A DNA stretch of 64,000 nucleotides from Berberis thunbergii (lineage: Eukaryota; Streptophyta; Magnoliopsida; Ranunculales; Berberidaceae). The stretch spans positions 1 to 64,000 of the forward strand of contig QNQO01000593.1 of the NCBI GenBank assembly GCA_003290165.1, given 5' to 3'. The notes beneath the pieces were generated by a model that saw nothing but the letters and a program-made list of their open reading frames with translations, was not told the DNA's origin and made no database searches. The position numbers and the translations under genes were made by a program. The first letter of the stretch is position 1. Each line of letters opens with the position of its first letter. Of this stretch, positions 11,387 through 21,248 are shown in pieces.

Positions 11387-13061
11387 TGATGCGCTATTTT
11401 AGTAGCACACAACTTAATACCCTGCTTTGTGATTTATAGTATAGAATAAATAGGGATCGTTCTAGACCGGGGATTAGAGGGCGTGTTAATTACACTAATT
11501 AAAATACAACTAACAACCTCATTAATTAAATAAAAGGGGATTGGATTTTCTAAATTAAATTATGAAAATAACTACGAAAATTAATGTAAAGATAATAAAC
11601 TAAATAGATGACAAAGATGAGAAATTAGCTAAGGGTTTTATCTCCACACACCAAACATATGCTTATAAATTAATCTTCAATAATCACTTGCTAACTCGTG
11701 AGAGACAATGCTCAAGACTAACCGTGACCGCACTGCATTAATCTTATTATTTTCCCAAGTTCGTTGAATTAAACTAAGCGTCGCTTTCAAACTATTCTTA
11801 TCATGCTATCTAAACAGGAATCGCAAGTTAAATAACAATCTAAGATCATTAAGTTTTGTGGAAAATATGAACACTGACTAGGCAATTACAAGTATGATCA
11901 GCATCTTGTTCTTGCCTAGATTTTAACTTAACCTTACCAACGTTCCTTGGTATTTACTACTTGTGAGTACAGAATCATAACAATTAGGTGAAACTCTCCT
12001 ATACTCTAGCCCCAATTCCTAGCATGCTTACTAAGTTGGCCACCTTAACAAACATAAAAGGAAAAGTTCTCTATAAAGCAGTTAAGCAAAACACAATCAC
12101 TAATAGCAAGGAAGATTAAATTCAATTAATTTATAAAGCACGTGTTCGGGGTTTCGAATCAACCCCTAACTAAGAGGAGTTTAGCTAGACATATTAATTA
12201 TGTTCAAACAGTAATCCATAATCAATAATCAAACTAAAATAAGTATAAAAGTTGAGTGATGAAACAAAACACTGATCCGTGGTGGTACTCAATGGAACTG
12301 TGGTGCAAATAGCGTGAAATATCTTCCTTCCTCCTTCACGCGAATTGCTCCTTCGGTTTGTTCCTCAGCTCCTTCGCCTTCCTCTCGCGAATTTCTTCCT
12401 TCTCTGCTTCTTCAGTTTCTCTGCTTCAGTGAGAAAAGGATGTGATGGGGATGGAGATGAGGGAGTCAGGCGAGAGAGGGATGAGGTGACTGTGGGTGTT
12501 AAGGAAGACGACGAAGGTTGTCGAGAGGGAGATGAAGACTGTGAACAGGTTTGTGCGGCTGTGATGGGAACGAAACAGAGCGATGTATGGGGTTTGATTG
12601 GGTTTGATGGAGGCGAGGTGGCGATAATCAGGGAGGAGGACGATTGGTTGAGTGGAGAGAGGACGACGAAGGCTAAGGTGAAGGAGGACGATGGAGATGG
12701 ATGGTGGGTGACGGCGGCTAGGGTTTATGCGAGGATGCTATGTATGGATGCAGTGGATGGGATGTTTTGGGTGAGTCGATGGATGATATCTCCAAGCCAG
12801 GTATGTCCCCTTTTTATTCTTATTTCTTCCTTCTGTGGTTTCCTTGCTTGTGTGGTTTCCTTGCTTGTGTGGTTTCCTTGTTGGTGTGAAGTCCTTGTGC
12901 AATTAGTATTCCTAAATTGCCAATTTGCTTCTATTTTAAAGTATTGTAATTGGAAACCTACACAAACATGAAAATAACAATTAGTACCATAATTAACAAA
13001 TAATAGCTAGTAATACATATATAAATATGGTACTAAAAATAGCATAATTATGCCCCTATCA
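11387..13061 (-). repeat. 3' LTR of gypsy C (left copy)
   Basis: It is 1675 bp and nearly identical to 17775-19450. Differences I saw include AATAAATAGG versus AATAAGTAGG near the start, AAAGCAGTT versus AAAGTAGTT, GCACGTGTT versus GCACATGTT, CCAGGTATG versus CCAAGTATG, and an extra T in the right copy. Near 12830-12890 both carry three tandem 18-bp units of the type GTGGTTTCCTTGCTTGTG. Confidence 0.93.
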
Positions 13062-14962
13062 AATTCCCCCACACTTATCTTTTGCTAGTCCTCGAGCAAT
13101 TCTAAGAAACAAAAATAAAAGACTCAAATGACTCAATCTATACTTTCCAACATTTGTCTCAGAGATTTTCAACGGATCATGACATGTTAAGATTCTTTGT
13201 AAACACGAGATTAAATCCACATCATTCGAAAATTAATACACGTTCATATCAATGATATAAAAATTTACAATTAAATCAATCCAAGTGACTGTGAAACTCA
13301 AGCGCGTGCCAAGAAGAATTAACCCCAAAAATCTCACAAGATACACTCCTTTCTTTTTCACTGATTGTTTGGTAAAATAGCTCTTCCTATTCTAGTTATA
13401 TGTGAGTGGATTGATGTGAAAGGGAAACAAATAACTCACATATGATATAACAAGAAATAATGGCATTTTTCTGACTTTTTTTTTTTTTTTTAGATATATG
13501 ATCTCATGGAAGGAATGCTACTACTTGAATGCAAGAACTAGTGACACCATATGCTCATACCTCATTCGAATCTCCACATCGTGACATTGCAAGACACACT
13601 CAATCAAAAGGTCTTAATTCAGGTTGTAATGGGGCCAGGGATCAAGGGAAGAGAAAGAACGGATATGAAGTTTTCAAAGGCCTTGAAGAAATTGTGAAAG
13701 CATGCAATAAGATTAGAGACATTAGCAAAGAATCATATGGTTCAAGACATAAGTGGGAAAATGACGAGGTGGTTCATTGATAATGAAGAGCTTCAGCAAT
13801 TATTTTGTATCTATTGAAAAGAATTGAACTATCTGTATGGTACTGTAATACTGAATGGATAAAGATAAGGACTTGTATCCCTTTTGTAATATATATTTTT
13901 TTTTTCAATTTTTTTTTTTTTTTTTTTTATAACTCTTTCTTTTTGAACTGTCTACCACAAGGGTCTTTCCCCACACTTGCTTTTCAACATACCTTGAACC
14001 ACAATAAAGTATCTGCAAATCAAATTATGCTCACTCGTTTTATTAGGATAGAGAATGAGGGTAATGAAATAAAAGGCTTTATAACAGGCTCAATAGGGTT
14101 AACCTAAAGGAAAAATATTATGGATCGGGCTAATTTGGTAATGGTGGAAACTAGGTGCCTTTATCATGTCAAGCATGTCATCCAATTCAATATGATGCTT
14201 TGAACGAAATTAATACAATTTCTAGTGTTTAATTCTTAATTTTGAAAGCAATCCAAGTAGCAACCAAAACAAACAAAATTGAGATCATGCAACGAATTAT
14301 TATTGACAAAAGAAATTAAAGATGACCTAACTAAAAACTCTCAAAATCAAAGGAACAATAGGCTCAAAACTCACATATGGGTTAGAATGAGTTAAATTCA
14401 ACTAAGCATGCTATGAGTACCAATTACTAAGTTGATTACATGTGAATTTGCATATGATAACCATAAATAAGCATTAACCAAAGAATAATATTAGATCTTG
14501 AATCATGTTTATAAATCATCTTAAAGTCATGCAATTAAAAACCAAATCTCATCATTGTGTTGGAAAGTATCCTAAGACTCAAAACAACTATAATTTAATT
14601 TAATTTTATTTTTTTATTATTTTTTTTATATTTAATTAAAAAAAATTTAAAATTTTAATTTTTAATTTTTAATTTTTTACACTAATACCAACAAAGAAAA
14701 TAAAAACCAACAAATTTTTTTTTTTCAAAATAATTCAAAATAAAACAATATTTTGTTCCCCCACACTTAAACCTAACATTGTCCTCAATGTTAATAGATT
14801 ATAGCACATGCAATGAAAGATTTAAACGCGGAAAAACAAACTACTAACAAACAAAAACAAAAACAACGAAAATAAAATAAAATGATAAAGAAAGCAAATC
14901 TGATTGGGTTGCCTCCCAAGAAGCGCTTGTCTTAACGCCGTGCAGCCTGACGGTATCTCCAA
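13062..14962 (-). other. Non-coding 3' region of gypsy C
   Basis: About 1.9 kb lies between the ORF stop and the 3' LTR. It is AT-rich with homopolymer runs (13478-13492, 13908-13930, 14580-14700). On the minus strand it holds the motif CATTGAGGACAATGTTAGG with GTGTGGGGG at about 14757-14790, near the ORF end, and GCTCGAGGACTAGCAAAA with GTGTGGGGGAATT next to the LTR. Short frames at 13529-13780 and 13805-14107 run against the element's sense and look like chance. No env-like protein is recognisable. Confidence 0.65.
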
Positions 14963-17671
14963 TTAATCCTCAGAATAAGTGGGAACATGGAGTGATACGT
15001 TCTCCACGTCATGCTCCACAAATGACTCATAATAGGGCTTAAGTCGATGATGTTTCACTTTAAACTCCTTTCCGGTTGTAACACTCTTAATCTGTATAGG
15101 ACCATGAGGAAAAACATTAGTAACAATAAAAGGACCAACCCATTCAGAACGCAACTTACCAGTTCTAAGACATGATTGGAAAAGCAAGACTTTCATTCCA
15201 ATGACAAAAGTATTTCCATGGATCATCTGATCATGAAAAACTATAGTGTTCTCCTTATAATTGCTTTTACTATCATAAGCCTCATCCTGAATCTTTTCAA
15301 GCTCATTCAACTGAAATTTCTTCCGCTTCTTTGTGTCATAGGGAACTCCATTGCTCTCATATCCAACGGCAGTAGTGATGTTGGTCTCAAGTTCATCCTC
15401 ATTTTTGAGGTCTGACAATTTCTGGGTCAAATTGTCATTCACATGAATAGAAAAACAAGAATGATTTTTATCATGATATCTCGTGGCTTCAAAGATGTTG
15501 AAGCCAATCACATCACCATCAAATTCCATGGTCAGTTTCCCCGCATGTACATCAATATTTGTCTTCGCAGTTTTCATGAAGGGGCGCCCTAAAAGAAGAG
15601 GCAAAGGTGCTGATAATTCCGAATCTTCCATCTCAAGAACATAGAAATCTGCTGGGAATATCAAATGGTTAACCTGCACTAACACATCTTCCAACAAACC
15701 TCGAGGATATGCATTAGAACGGTCAGCCAATTGAATAATAACACCATCATTTTTTAATTTCCCAAGATTCATAGATCGATAAATAGAATACGACATAACA
15801 TTAATTGAAGCACCTAAGTCTAACATTGCATTTTCAATTTTAGTATTACCGATAACACAAGGGATAGTAAAACTACCTGGATCCTTACACTTCGGTGGCA
15901 ACTTCCTTTGAAGAACTGCGGAGACATTCTCACTTACCTTAACTACCTCTCCGTCTCGAAGTCGTCTCTTTGTTGTGCAAAGCTCCTTCAAAAATTTTGC
16001 ATACTTAGGCACTTGCTTAATAGCATCAAGAAGCGGAATATTGACTTGGACTTTTCGGAAGGTTTCCAAAATTTCCTTATCCTGTTCATCTTTCCTAGAT
16101 TTGGCAAACCTACCTGGAAAAGGCAAAAAAGGTGGAACAAGATTAACAGAAACTGAATTTGGAATACTCACCTTCTTACCTTGGAGTTCTGATGTTTCAA
16201 TGTTGGATGGATCATCCTTCTGTAACTCAGTTTTCTTATTTTGACTCTGTTTAGGGACTATTGGATCATTCTCAAGTTGCCTACCACTCCTCAATGTAAT
16301 TGCTTTTGCAGTTTCAAACCTGCCCTTTGGATTTGGAGTGGTAGAACTAGGAAGTTTTCCTTGCTCGCGAATTTGTCCAATAAACTCAGCTATTTGTCCC
16401 ATCTGTAGCTTTAAATCTGCTATATCTTTTGCTTGATTCTGCTGGGAAATAGTTAATGATTTCAGAATCTCATCATAATTAAGTGGCATACCTGAATTGT
16501 GCTGAGGTGGTTCAGGTGGTCCTTGAAAGAAACCAGGAGGTGGCCGATTCGAAGTCTGTTGTTGAGGTTGTTCTGAATTTCTCCATCCAAAACTTGGGTG
16601 ATTTCTCCAACCTTCATTGTAGGTGTTCGAATAAGGATTATTTCTATAGTGATTTTGCCCCTGAAAACCTATTGCATTGACATTGTCCCAACCGCCATTC
16701 TCAATCAGTTGAGGACATTGATCAGATGGATGTCCTGGCTTTGTACACACGCCACAAACCTGTGCAACTCCTAGCATATTCGGCTTCCCTAGGGCCTGAG
16801 TCACAAGTGAGGTAAGATTAGCCATTTGAGCTTCCAAACTAGAATTAGTACTTACCTCATTGACTTGGCGTGAAGGCTCTCCAATTCCTTCATACTGCTG
16901 GGCATTTAAGGCTCGGTTTGCAATCAAAGTTTTTGCTGCTGCTGGAGTTTTATCAACCAAAGCTCCTCCTGCCGCTGCATCTAACATCTGTCGCTCAAGA
17001 GGAAGCAATCCCTCATAAAAGTATTGAATCAGGAGCTCCTCCTTCATCTGATGCTGCGGGCATGATGCTATGAGAGTTTTGAAACGCTCATAGTAAGCCG
17101 GATATGATTCTCCTGGACCTTGCTGTATGCCACTGATTTTCTTCCTCAATAAGATAATTTTGGAAGTTGGGAAGAATTTCTCTAGAAACACCTTCTTCAT
17201 GCTTTCCCAAGAATATACTGTTCCGGAAGGTAGTTCATAGAGCCAATCCTTAGCCCTATCAGTCAGAGAAAAAGGGAATGCTCTCAACTTTAGGATGTTT
17301 TCATCCACATTTATTGGCGTCATACTGGAGCATACAATTTCAAATTCCTTTAAATGTTTATTTGGATCCTCCATAGCAAGACCATGATACTTCGGAATAT
17401 GATGAAGTAGGCTAGATTTCAGCTCAAATGACTCAGTCTTGCCCTGCGCGGCTAATGGGTACTGAATGCACAAGGGTGCGGCATTGTCCAAGGTGGATGC
17501 CGAAAGTTCTTTAATAGATCTATTATCTCCCATGTCGAACTCTTCAGATTCAGATTCAGATTCAGAGCTAGATGTTTGTAGTTCTTTTGTTTCTCTTCTT
17601 CGTCTTCTAAATGTTTTCTCAGGCTCTGAATCGTATTCTTCTAAGTTTTCGCTGGATCTCCTATTGTGCAT
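14963..17671 (-). CDS. Gag-protease fused to integrase C-terminus, gypsy C (902 aa)
   Basis: This is an uninterrupted retrotransposon polyprotein starting at ATG 17671. Residues 1-50 are charged and serine-rich. Residues about 85-260 are a plant gypsy Gag (AMEDPNKHLKEF, LTDRAKDWLYELP, FLEKFFPTSK, YYERFKTLIASCPQH). Residues 306-319 form a CX2CX4HX4C zinc knuckle (CGVCTKPGHPSDQC). Residues about 600-730 are the retropepsin domain with catalytic Asp618 in LDLGAS and the LLLGRPF motif at 692-698. Residues about 780-885 match the tail of integrase (FQLNELEKIQDEAYD, KLRSEWVGPFIV with a GPF motif at 846-848, HHRLKPYYE). Reverse transcriptase, RNase H and the integrase zinc finger and DDE core, normally about 1000 residues, are absent between roughly residues 735 and 780. 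The frame is kept across the join. It would make capsid and protease but cannot copy or insert itself. Confidence 0.92.
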   Translation of the reverse strand: MHNRRSSENLEEYDSEPEKTFRRRRRETKELQTSSSESESESEEFDMGDNRSIKELSASTLDNAAPLCIQYPLAAQGKTESFELKSSLLHHIPKYHGLAMEDPNKHLKEFEIVCSSMTPINVDENILKLRAFPFSLTDRAKDWLYELPSGTVYSWESMKKVFLEKFFPTSKIILLRKKISGIQQGPGESYPAYYERFKTLIASCPQHQMKEELLIQYFYEGLLPLERQMLDAAAGGALVDKTPAAAKTLIANRALNAQQYEGIGEPSRQVNEVSTNSSLEAQMANLTSLVTQALGKPNMLGVAQVCGVCTKPGHPSDQCPQLIENGGWDNVNAIGFQGQNHYRNNPYSNTYNEGWRNHPSFGWRNSEQPQQQTSNRPPPGFFQGPPEPPQHNSGMPLNYDEILKSLTISQQNQAKDIADLKLQMGQIAEFIGQIREQGKLPSSTTPNPKGRFETAKAITLRSGRQLENDPIVPKQSQNKKTELQKDDPSNIETSELQGKKVSIPNSVSVNLVPPFLPFPGRFAKSRKDEQDKEILETFRKVQVNIPLLDAIKQVPKYAKFLKELCTTKRRLRDGEVVKVSENVSAVLQRKLPPKCKDPGSFTIPCVIGNTKIENAMLDLGASINVMSYSIYRSMNLGKLKNDGVIIQLADRSNAYPRGLLEDVLVQVNHLIFPADFYVLEMEDSELSAPLPLLLGRPFMKTAKTNIDVHAGKLTMEFDGDVIGFNIFEATRYHDKNHSCFSIHVNDNLTQKLSDLKNEDELETNITTAVGYESNGVPYDTKKRKKFQLNELEKIQDEAYDSKSNYKENTIVFHDQMIHGNTFVIGMKVLLFQSCLRTGKLRSEWVGPFIVTNVFPHGPIQIKSVTTGKEFKVKHHRLKPYYESFVEHDVENVSLHVPTYSED

Positions 17672-17751
17672 GAACTGGTACCTGAGATAAAAAAAAAAAA
17701 ATCAATAAAAAAATAAATAAAAACTAATTAAGTAATCAACAACTTTTCTAA

Positions 17752-17769
17752 TCCCCGGCAACGGCGCCA
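17752..17769 (-). promoter_or_regulatory. Primer-binding site of gypsy C (aspartate tRNA)
   Basis: The plus strand reads TCCCCGGCAACGGCGCCA, identical to the known 3' end of plant aspartate tRNA including CCA. The element's minus strand is therefore exactly complementary over 18 bases. It lies five bases inside the 5' LTR (ends at 17775), as expected for priming minus-strand synthesis. Confidence 0.9.
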
Positions 17770-17774
17770 AAAAT

Positions 17775-19450
17775 TGATGCGCTATTTTAGTAGCACACAA
17801 CTTAATACCCTGCTTTGTGATTTATAGTATAGAATAAGTAGGGATCGTTCTAGACCGGGGATTAGAGGGCGTGTTAATTACACTAATTAAAATACAACTA
17901 ACAACCTAATTAATTAAATAAAAGGGGATTGGATTTTCTAAATTAAATTATGAAAATAACTACGAAAATTAATGTAAAGATAATAAACTAAATAGATGAC
18001 AAAGATGAGAAATTAGCTAAGGGTTTTATCTCCACACACCAAACATATGCTTATAAATTAATCTTCAATAATCACTTGCTAACTCGTGAGAGACAATGCT
18101 CAAGACTAACCGTGACCGCACTGCATTAATCTTATTATTTTCCCAAGTTCGTTGAATTAAACTAAGCGTCGCTTTCAAACTATTCTTATCATGCTATCTA
18201 AACAGGAATCGCAAGTTAAATAACAATCTAAGATCATTAAGTTTTGTGGAAAATATGAACACTGACTAGGCAATTACAAGTATGATCAGCATCTTGTTCT
18301 TGCCTAGATTTTAACTTAACCTTACCAACGTTCCTTGGTATTTACTACTTGTGAGTACAGAATCATAACAATTAGGTGAAACTCTCCTATACTCTAGCCC
18401 CAATTCCTAGCATGCTTACTAAGTTGGCCACCTTAACAAACATAAAAGGAAAAGTTCTCTATAAAGTAGTTAAGCAAAACACAATCACTAATAGCAAGGA
18501 AGATTAAATTCAATTAATTTATAAAGCACATGTTCGGGGTTTCGAATCAACCCCTAACTAAGAGGAGTTTAGCTAGACATATTAATTATGTTCAAACAGT
18601 AATCCATAATCAATAATCAAACTAAAATAAGTATAAAAGTTGAGTGATGAAACAAAACACTGATCCGTGGTGGTACTCAATGGAACTGTGGTGCAAATAG
18701 CGTGAAATATCTTCCTTCCTCCTTCACGCGAATTGCTCCTTCGGTTTGTTCCTCAGCTCCTTCGCCTTCCTCTCGCGAATTTCTTCCTTCTCTGCTTCTT
18801 CAGTTTCTCTGCTTCAGTGAGAAAAGGATGTGATGGGGATGGAGATGAGGGAGTCAGGCGAGAGAGGGATGAGGTGACTGTGGGTGTTAAGGAAGACGAC
18901 GAAGGTTGTCGAGAGGGAGATGAAGACTGTGAACAGGTTTGTGCGGCTGTGATGGGAACGAAACAGAGCGATGTATGGGGTTTGATTGGGTTTGATGGAG
19001 GCGAGGTGGCGATAATCAGGGAGGAGGACGATTGGTTGAGTGGAGAGAGGACGACGAAGGCTAAGGTGAAGGAGGACGATGGAGATGGATGGTGGGTGAC
19101 GGCGGCTAGGGTTTATGCGAGGATGCTATGTATGGATGCAGTGGATGGGATGTTTTGGGTGAGTCGATGGATGATATCTCCAAGCCAAGTATGTCCCTTT
19201 TTTATTCTTATTTTCTTCCTTCTGTGGTTTCCTTGCTTGTGTGGTTTCCTTGCTTGTGTGGTTTCCTTGTTGGTGTGAAGTCCTTGTGCAATTAGTATTC
19301 CTAAATTGCCAATTTGCTTCTATTTTAAAGTATTGTAATTGGAAACCTACACAAACATGAAAATAACAATTAGTACCATAATTAACAAATAATAGCTAGT
19401 AATACATATATAAATATGGTACTAAAAATAGCATAATTATGCCCCTATCA
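17775..19450 (-). repeat. 5' LTR of gypsy C (right copy)
   Basis: It is 1676 bp and the partner of 11387-13061. In the element's own orientation this LTR precedes the primer-binding site and the 902-codon frame, so it should hold the promoter. The plus-strand open frame through its G-rich third (18733-19278) has no ATG start and is disrupted differently in the other LTR, so it is not taken as a gene. Confidence 0.93.
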
Positions 19451-19455
19451 CTCTT

Positions 19456-19862
19456 CCCCCGTTTGAATATATATAATATTATTAATTTGTTTTGATTTTT
19501 GGTTTGTTTTAATTTAGGAAATTAAATATTTGAAATATTTTATTAATATTTTAGATTTAGGCGATGGTTTGGTTGCCATTAAATTTATGAGAAAGTTGGA
19601 TGTGAAGTTATTTTAGGGAATGATTTAGGGAATTGATTGGAGCATGAGTTTTCTCCCATGAGATCCCTAAAATAATTTTTTGGTTATTTTAGGGAATCCA
19701 TTGGAGATGCTCTAATGCGACTTGCTTTGAAAAGGAAAATATAGTTTTAGATCAAAAACTTCTAACAAGCACTTGGAATCGGAACAAATGTCGCCTCTAA
19801 TGGATAAATGATGTTGTTTACCCGATAAAATTGGGGGTTTTTATAGGTAAATAATAAACAAA
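19456..19862. other. Spacer, nothing recognised
   Basis: This is AT-rich unique sequence between the right target duplication of gypsy C and the first MITE. It has no frame of note, no tRNA and no clear repeat ends. Confidence 0.5.
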
Positions 19863-20171
19863 CACTACACAAAATTTCATTTTTGTAACAACCCAAAAAC
19901 AGTAATACTTTTGAGCTATAACAATTCAAAAAATAATTTTACACATTTTCACAAACAAAGTGATATAATAATTGTATCACCATGAATAGTATGGTCCTAC
20001 AAATGATACTATTCATGGTGATCTAATTTATTGTATTACTTTTTTTGTGTAACTATTTTTCATTTTTTTTACTACATTTAATTTTGACTTGAAATTGTTT
20101 TGGTGGATTGTTACAACTCAAAAGTATTACTTTTTTAGAAGTTGTTACAAATATATCAATTTGGTGTAGTG
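19863..20171. mobile_element. CACTA-type MITE, 309 bp, TSD AAA
   Basis: It begins CACTACACAAAATTTC and ends AATTTGGTGTAGTG, giving inverted ends CACTACACnAAATT. The inner arms also pair (TTTGTAACAAC at the left, GTTGTTACAAA at the right). It is flanked on both sides by the 3-bp duplication AAA. Near the centre, ATCACCATGAATAGTAT pairs perfectly with ATACTATTCATGGTGAT, making a 17-bp hairpin. Confidence 0.8.
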
Positions 20172-21248
20172 AAAGGTGTGTTTGATTCGAGAGGAAATAA
20201 TTAGAAAAAAAAAGCAGGAAGAGAAAGAAAAATGAGCACTATGTCAATAGGTTAATGAACACTAGAAAAACATATCTTTTTTACTTTTACATAAGAAATC
20301 ATTTGTACAACTTTAAGGGGAAAAAATAAAAAAATCATTTGTACACTTTACATTATAGTCGATTTGATTTTTATTTTTTTATTTTTCCATCTTTGGAATT
20401 ATTTCTCTCAAACCAAACAATTGTTATGCTAAATATAAATAAATTTTGATCACAAGCTAAATTTCCGTTAGAAATGTCAAAATACGACCAAGTTTTGTAA
20501 TTTTCCATTAGTCTTTTTTTTAGTGTGCGAGGAAGAAGAGGTTACATTATACTTGAAATTCTAACGAATCGTTTGCTACTTATAACGTGAAATTCTTCTC
20601 GTTCTCGTGGTGCTTACTAATAAAGTATTAAAAAAATTGATAAAGTATTCAGCAAACTTAATTTACCCATAAAACGAGGTAAAGAAACACTAAAAGGAGG
20701 TTAAATTTTTAAAAATATCCTTTACTGAAATCAGGCACAATTCGATACCCTTAATAATTAGGTAAAGCTAAACTTAAAGAAACGATTCCCTTAACTTAAT
20801 CCACACACTGCTCCTAAATCCTATAACACTACAAATAAACATTAGAATATATGTAAGATTCATAGTCAATAACGTAATCATATATGTTAAATTTCAGTGT
20901 TTGTTTATGATGTGGCATGCAATAAAGAACATGTCGTCAATATCTAAAACTTGCTTGAGAATTCCATGTAACAACTTGTATATATGAATGTGTTTTGGCT
21001 AGTGATCTAGGATTTATTTAAGATCCTCGAACTTATAAAATCTAATCATATAGTTTCCTTATAGCACCGTTATGTACAATTGTTTCCAAATCTTTTGAGG
21101 TTCCAAAGGTTTTAGTTACAAATTTTGGATCAAATGAGCAATAATCTGCTATTAAATTGATACATATTTTGTACACATCCATTGCTGCAATGTGATCCAT
21201 AGCCAGTAACCCAATCTACAAAGATGGGTTTAAATCATACACCACACA
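20172..21248. other. Spacer with a segment shared with 30250-30340
   Basis: There is no gene. The last 140 bases (about 21110-21245; TACAAATTTTGGATCA, TTTTGTACACA, TGTGATCCAT) resemble 30255-30330 downstream of the intact subtilase. The similarity resumes after the CACTA element (23592 onwards compared with about 30395-30545). This suggests the spacers of the subtilase array share ancestry beyond the clear duplicated block. Confidence 0.5.

Larger units (their letters stand above)
11387..19450 (-). mobile_element. Young non-autonomous gypsy element (family C), minus strand
   Basis: The LTRs are 11387-13061 and 17775-19450, with TGATGCGC...CCTATCA ends. The exact target duplication is CTCTT (11382-11386 and 19451-19455). 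On the minus strand the order is 5' LTR (right), a primer site that is a perfect 18-base match to the aspartate tRNA 3' end (17752-17769), one 902-codon ORF, about 1.9 kb of non-coding sequence, a polypurine tract (about 13062-13075) and the 3' LTR (left). I found only about seven differences between the two 1.68-kb LTRs, which points to recent insertion. The ORF lacks reverse transcriptase, RNase H and the integrase core, so mobility would need help from another element. Confidence 0.93.

Noticed and set aside
12345..12971. A 208-codon open frame in the left LTR of gypsy C and its 181-codon counterpart at 18733-19278.
   Set aside because: It begins at TTG, is acidic and low in complexity, and is altered by a one-base difference between the LTRs. 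It lies against the element's own sense.
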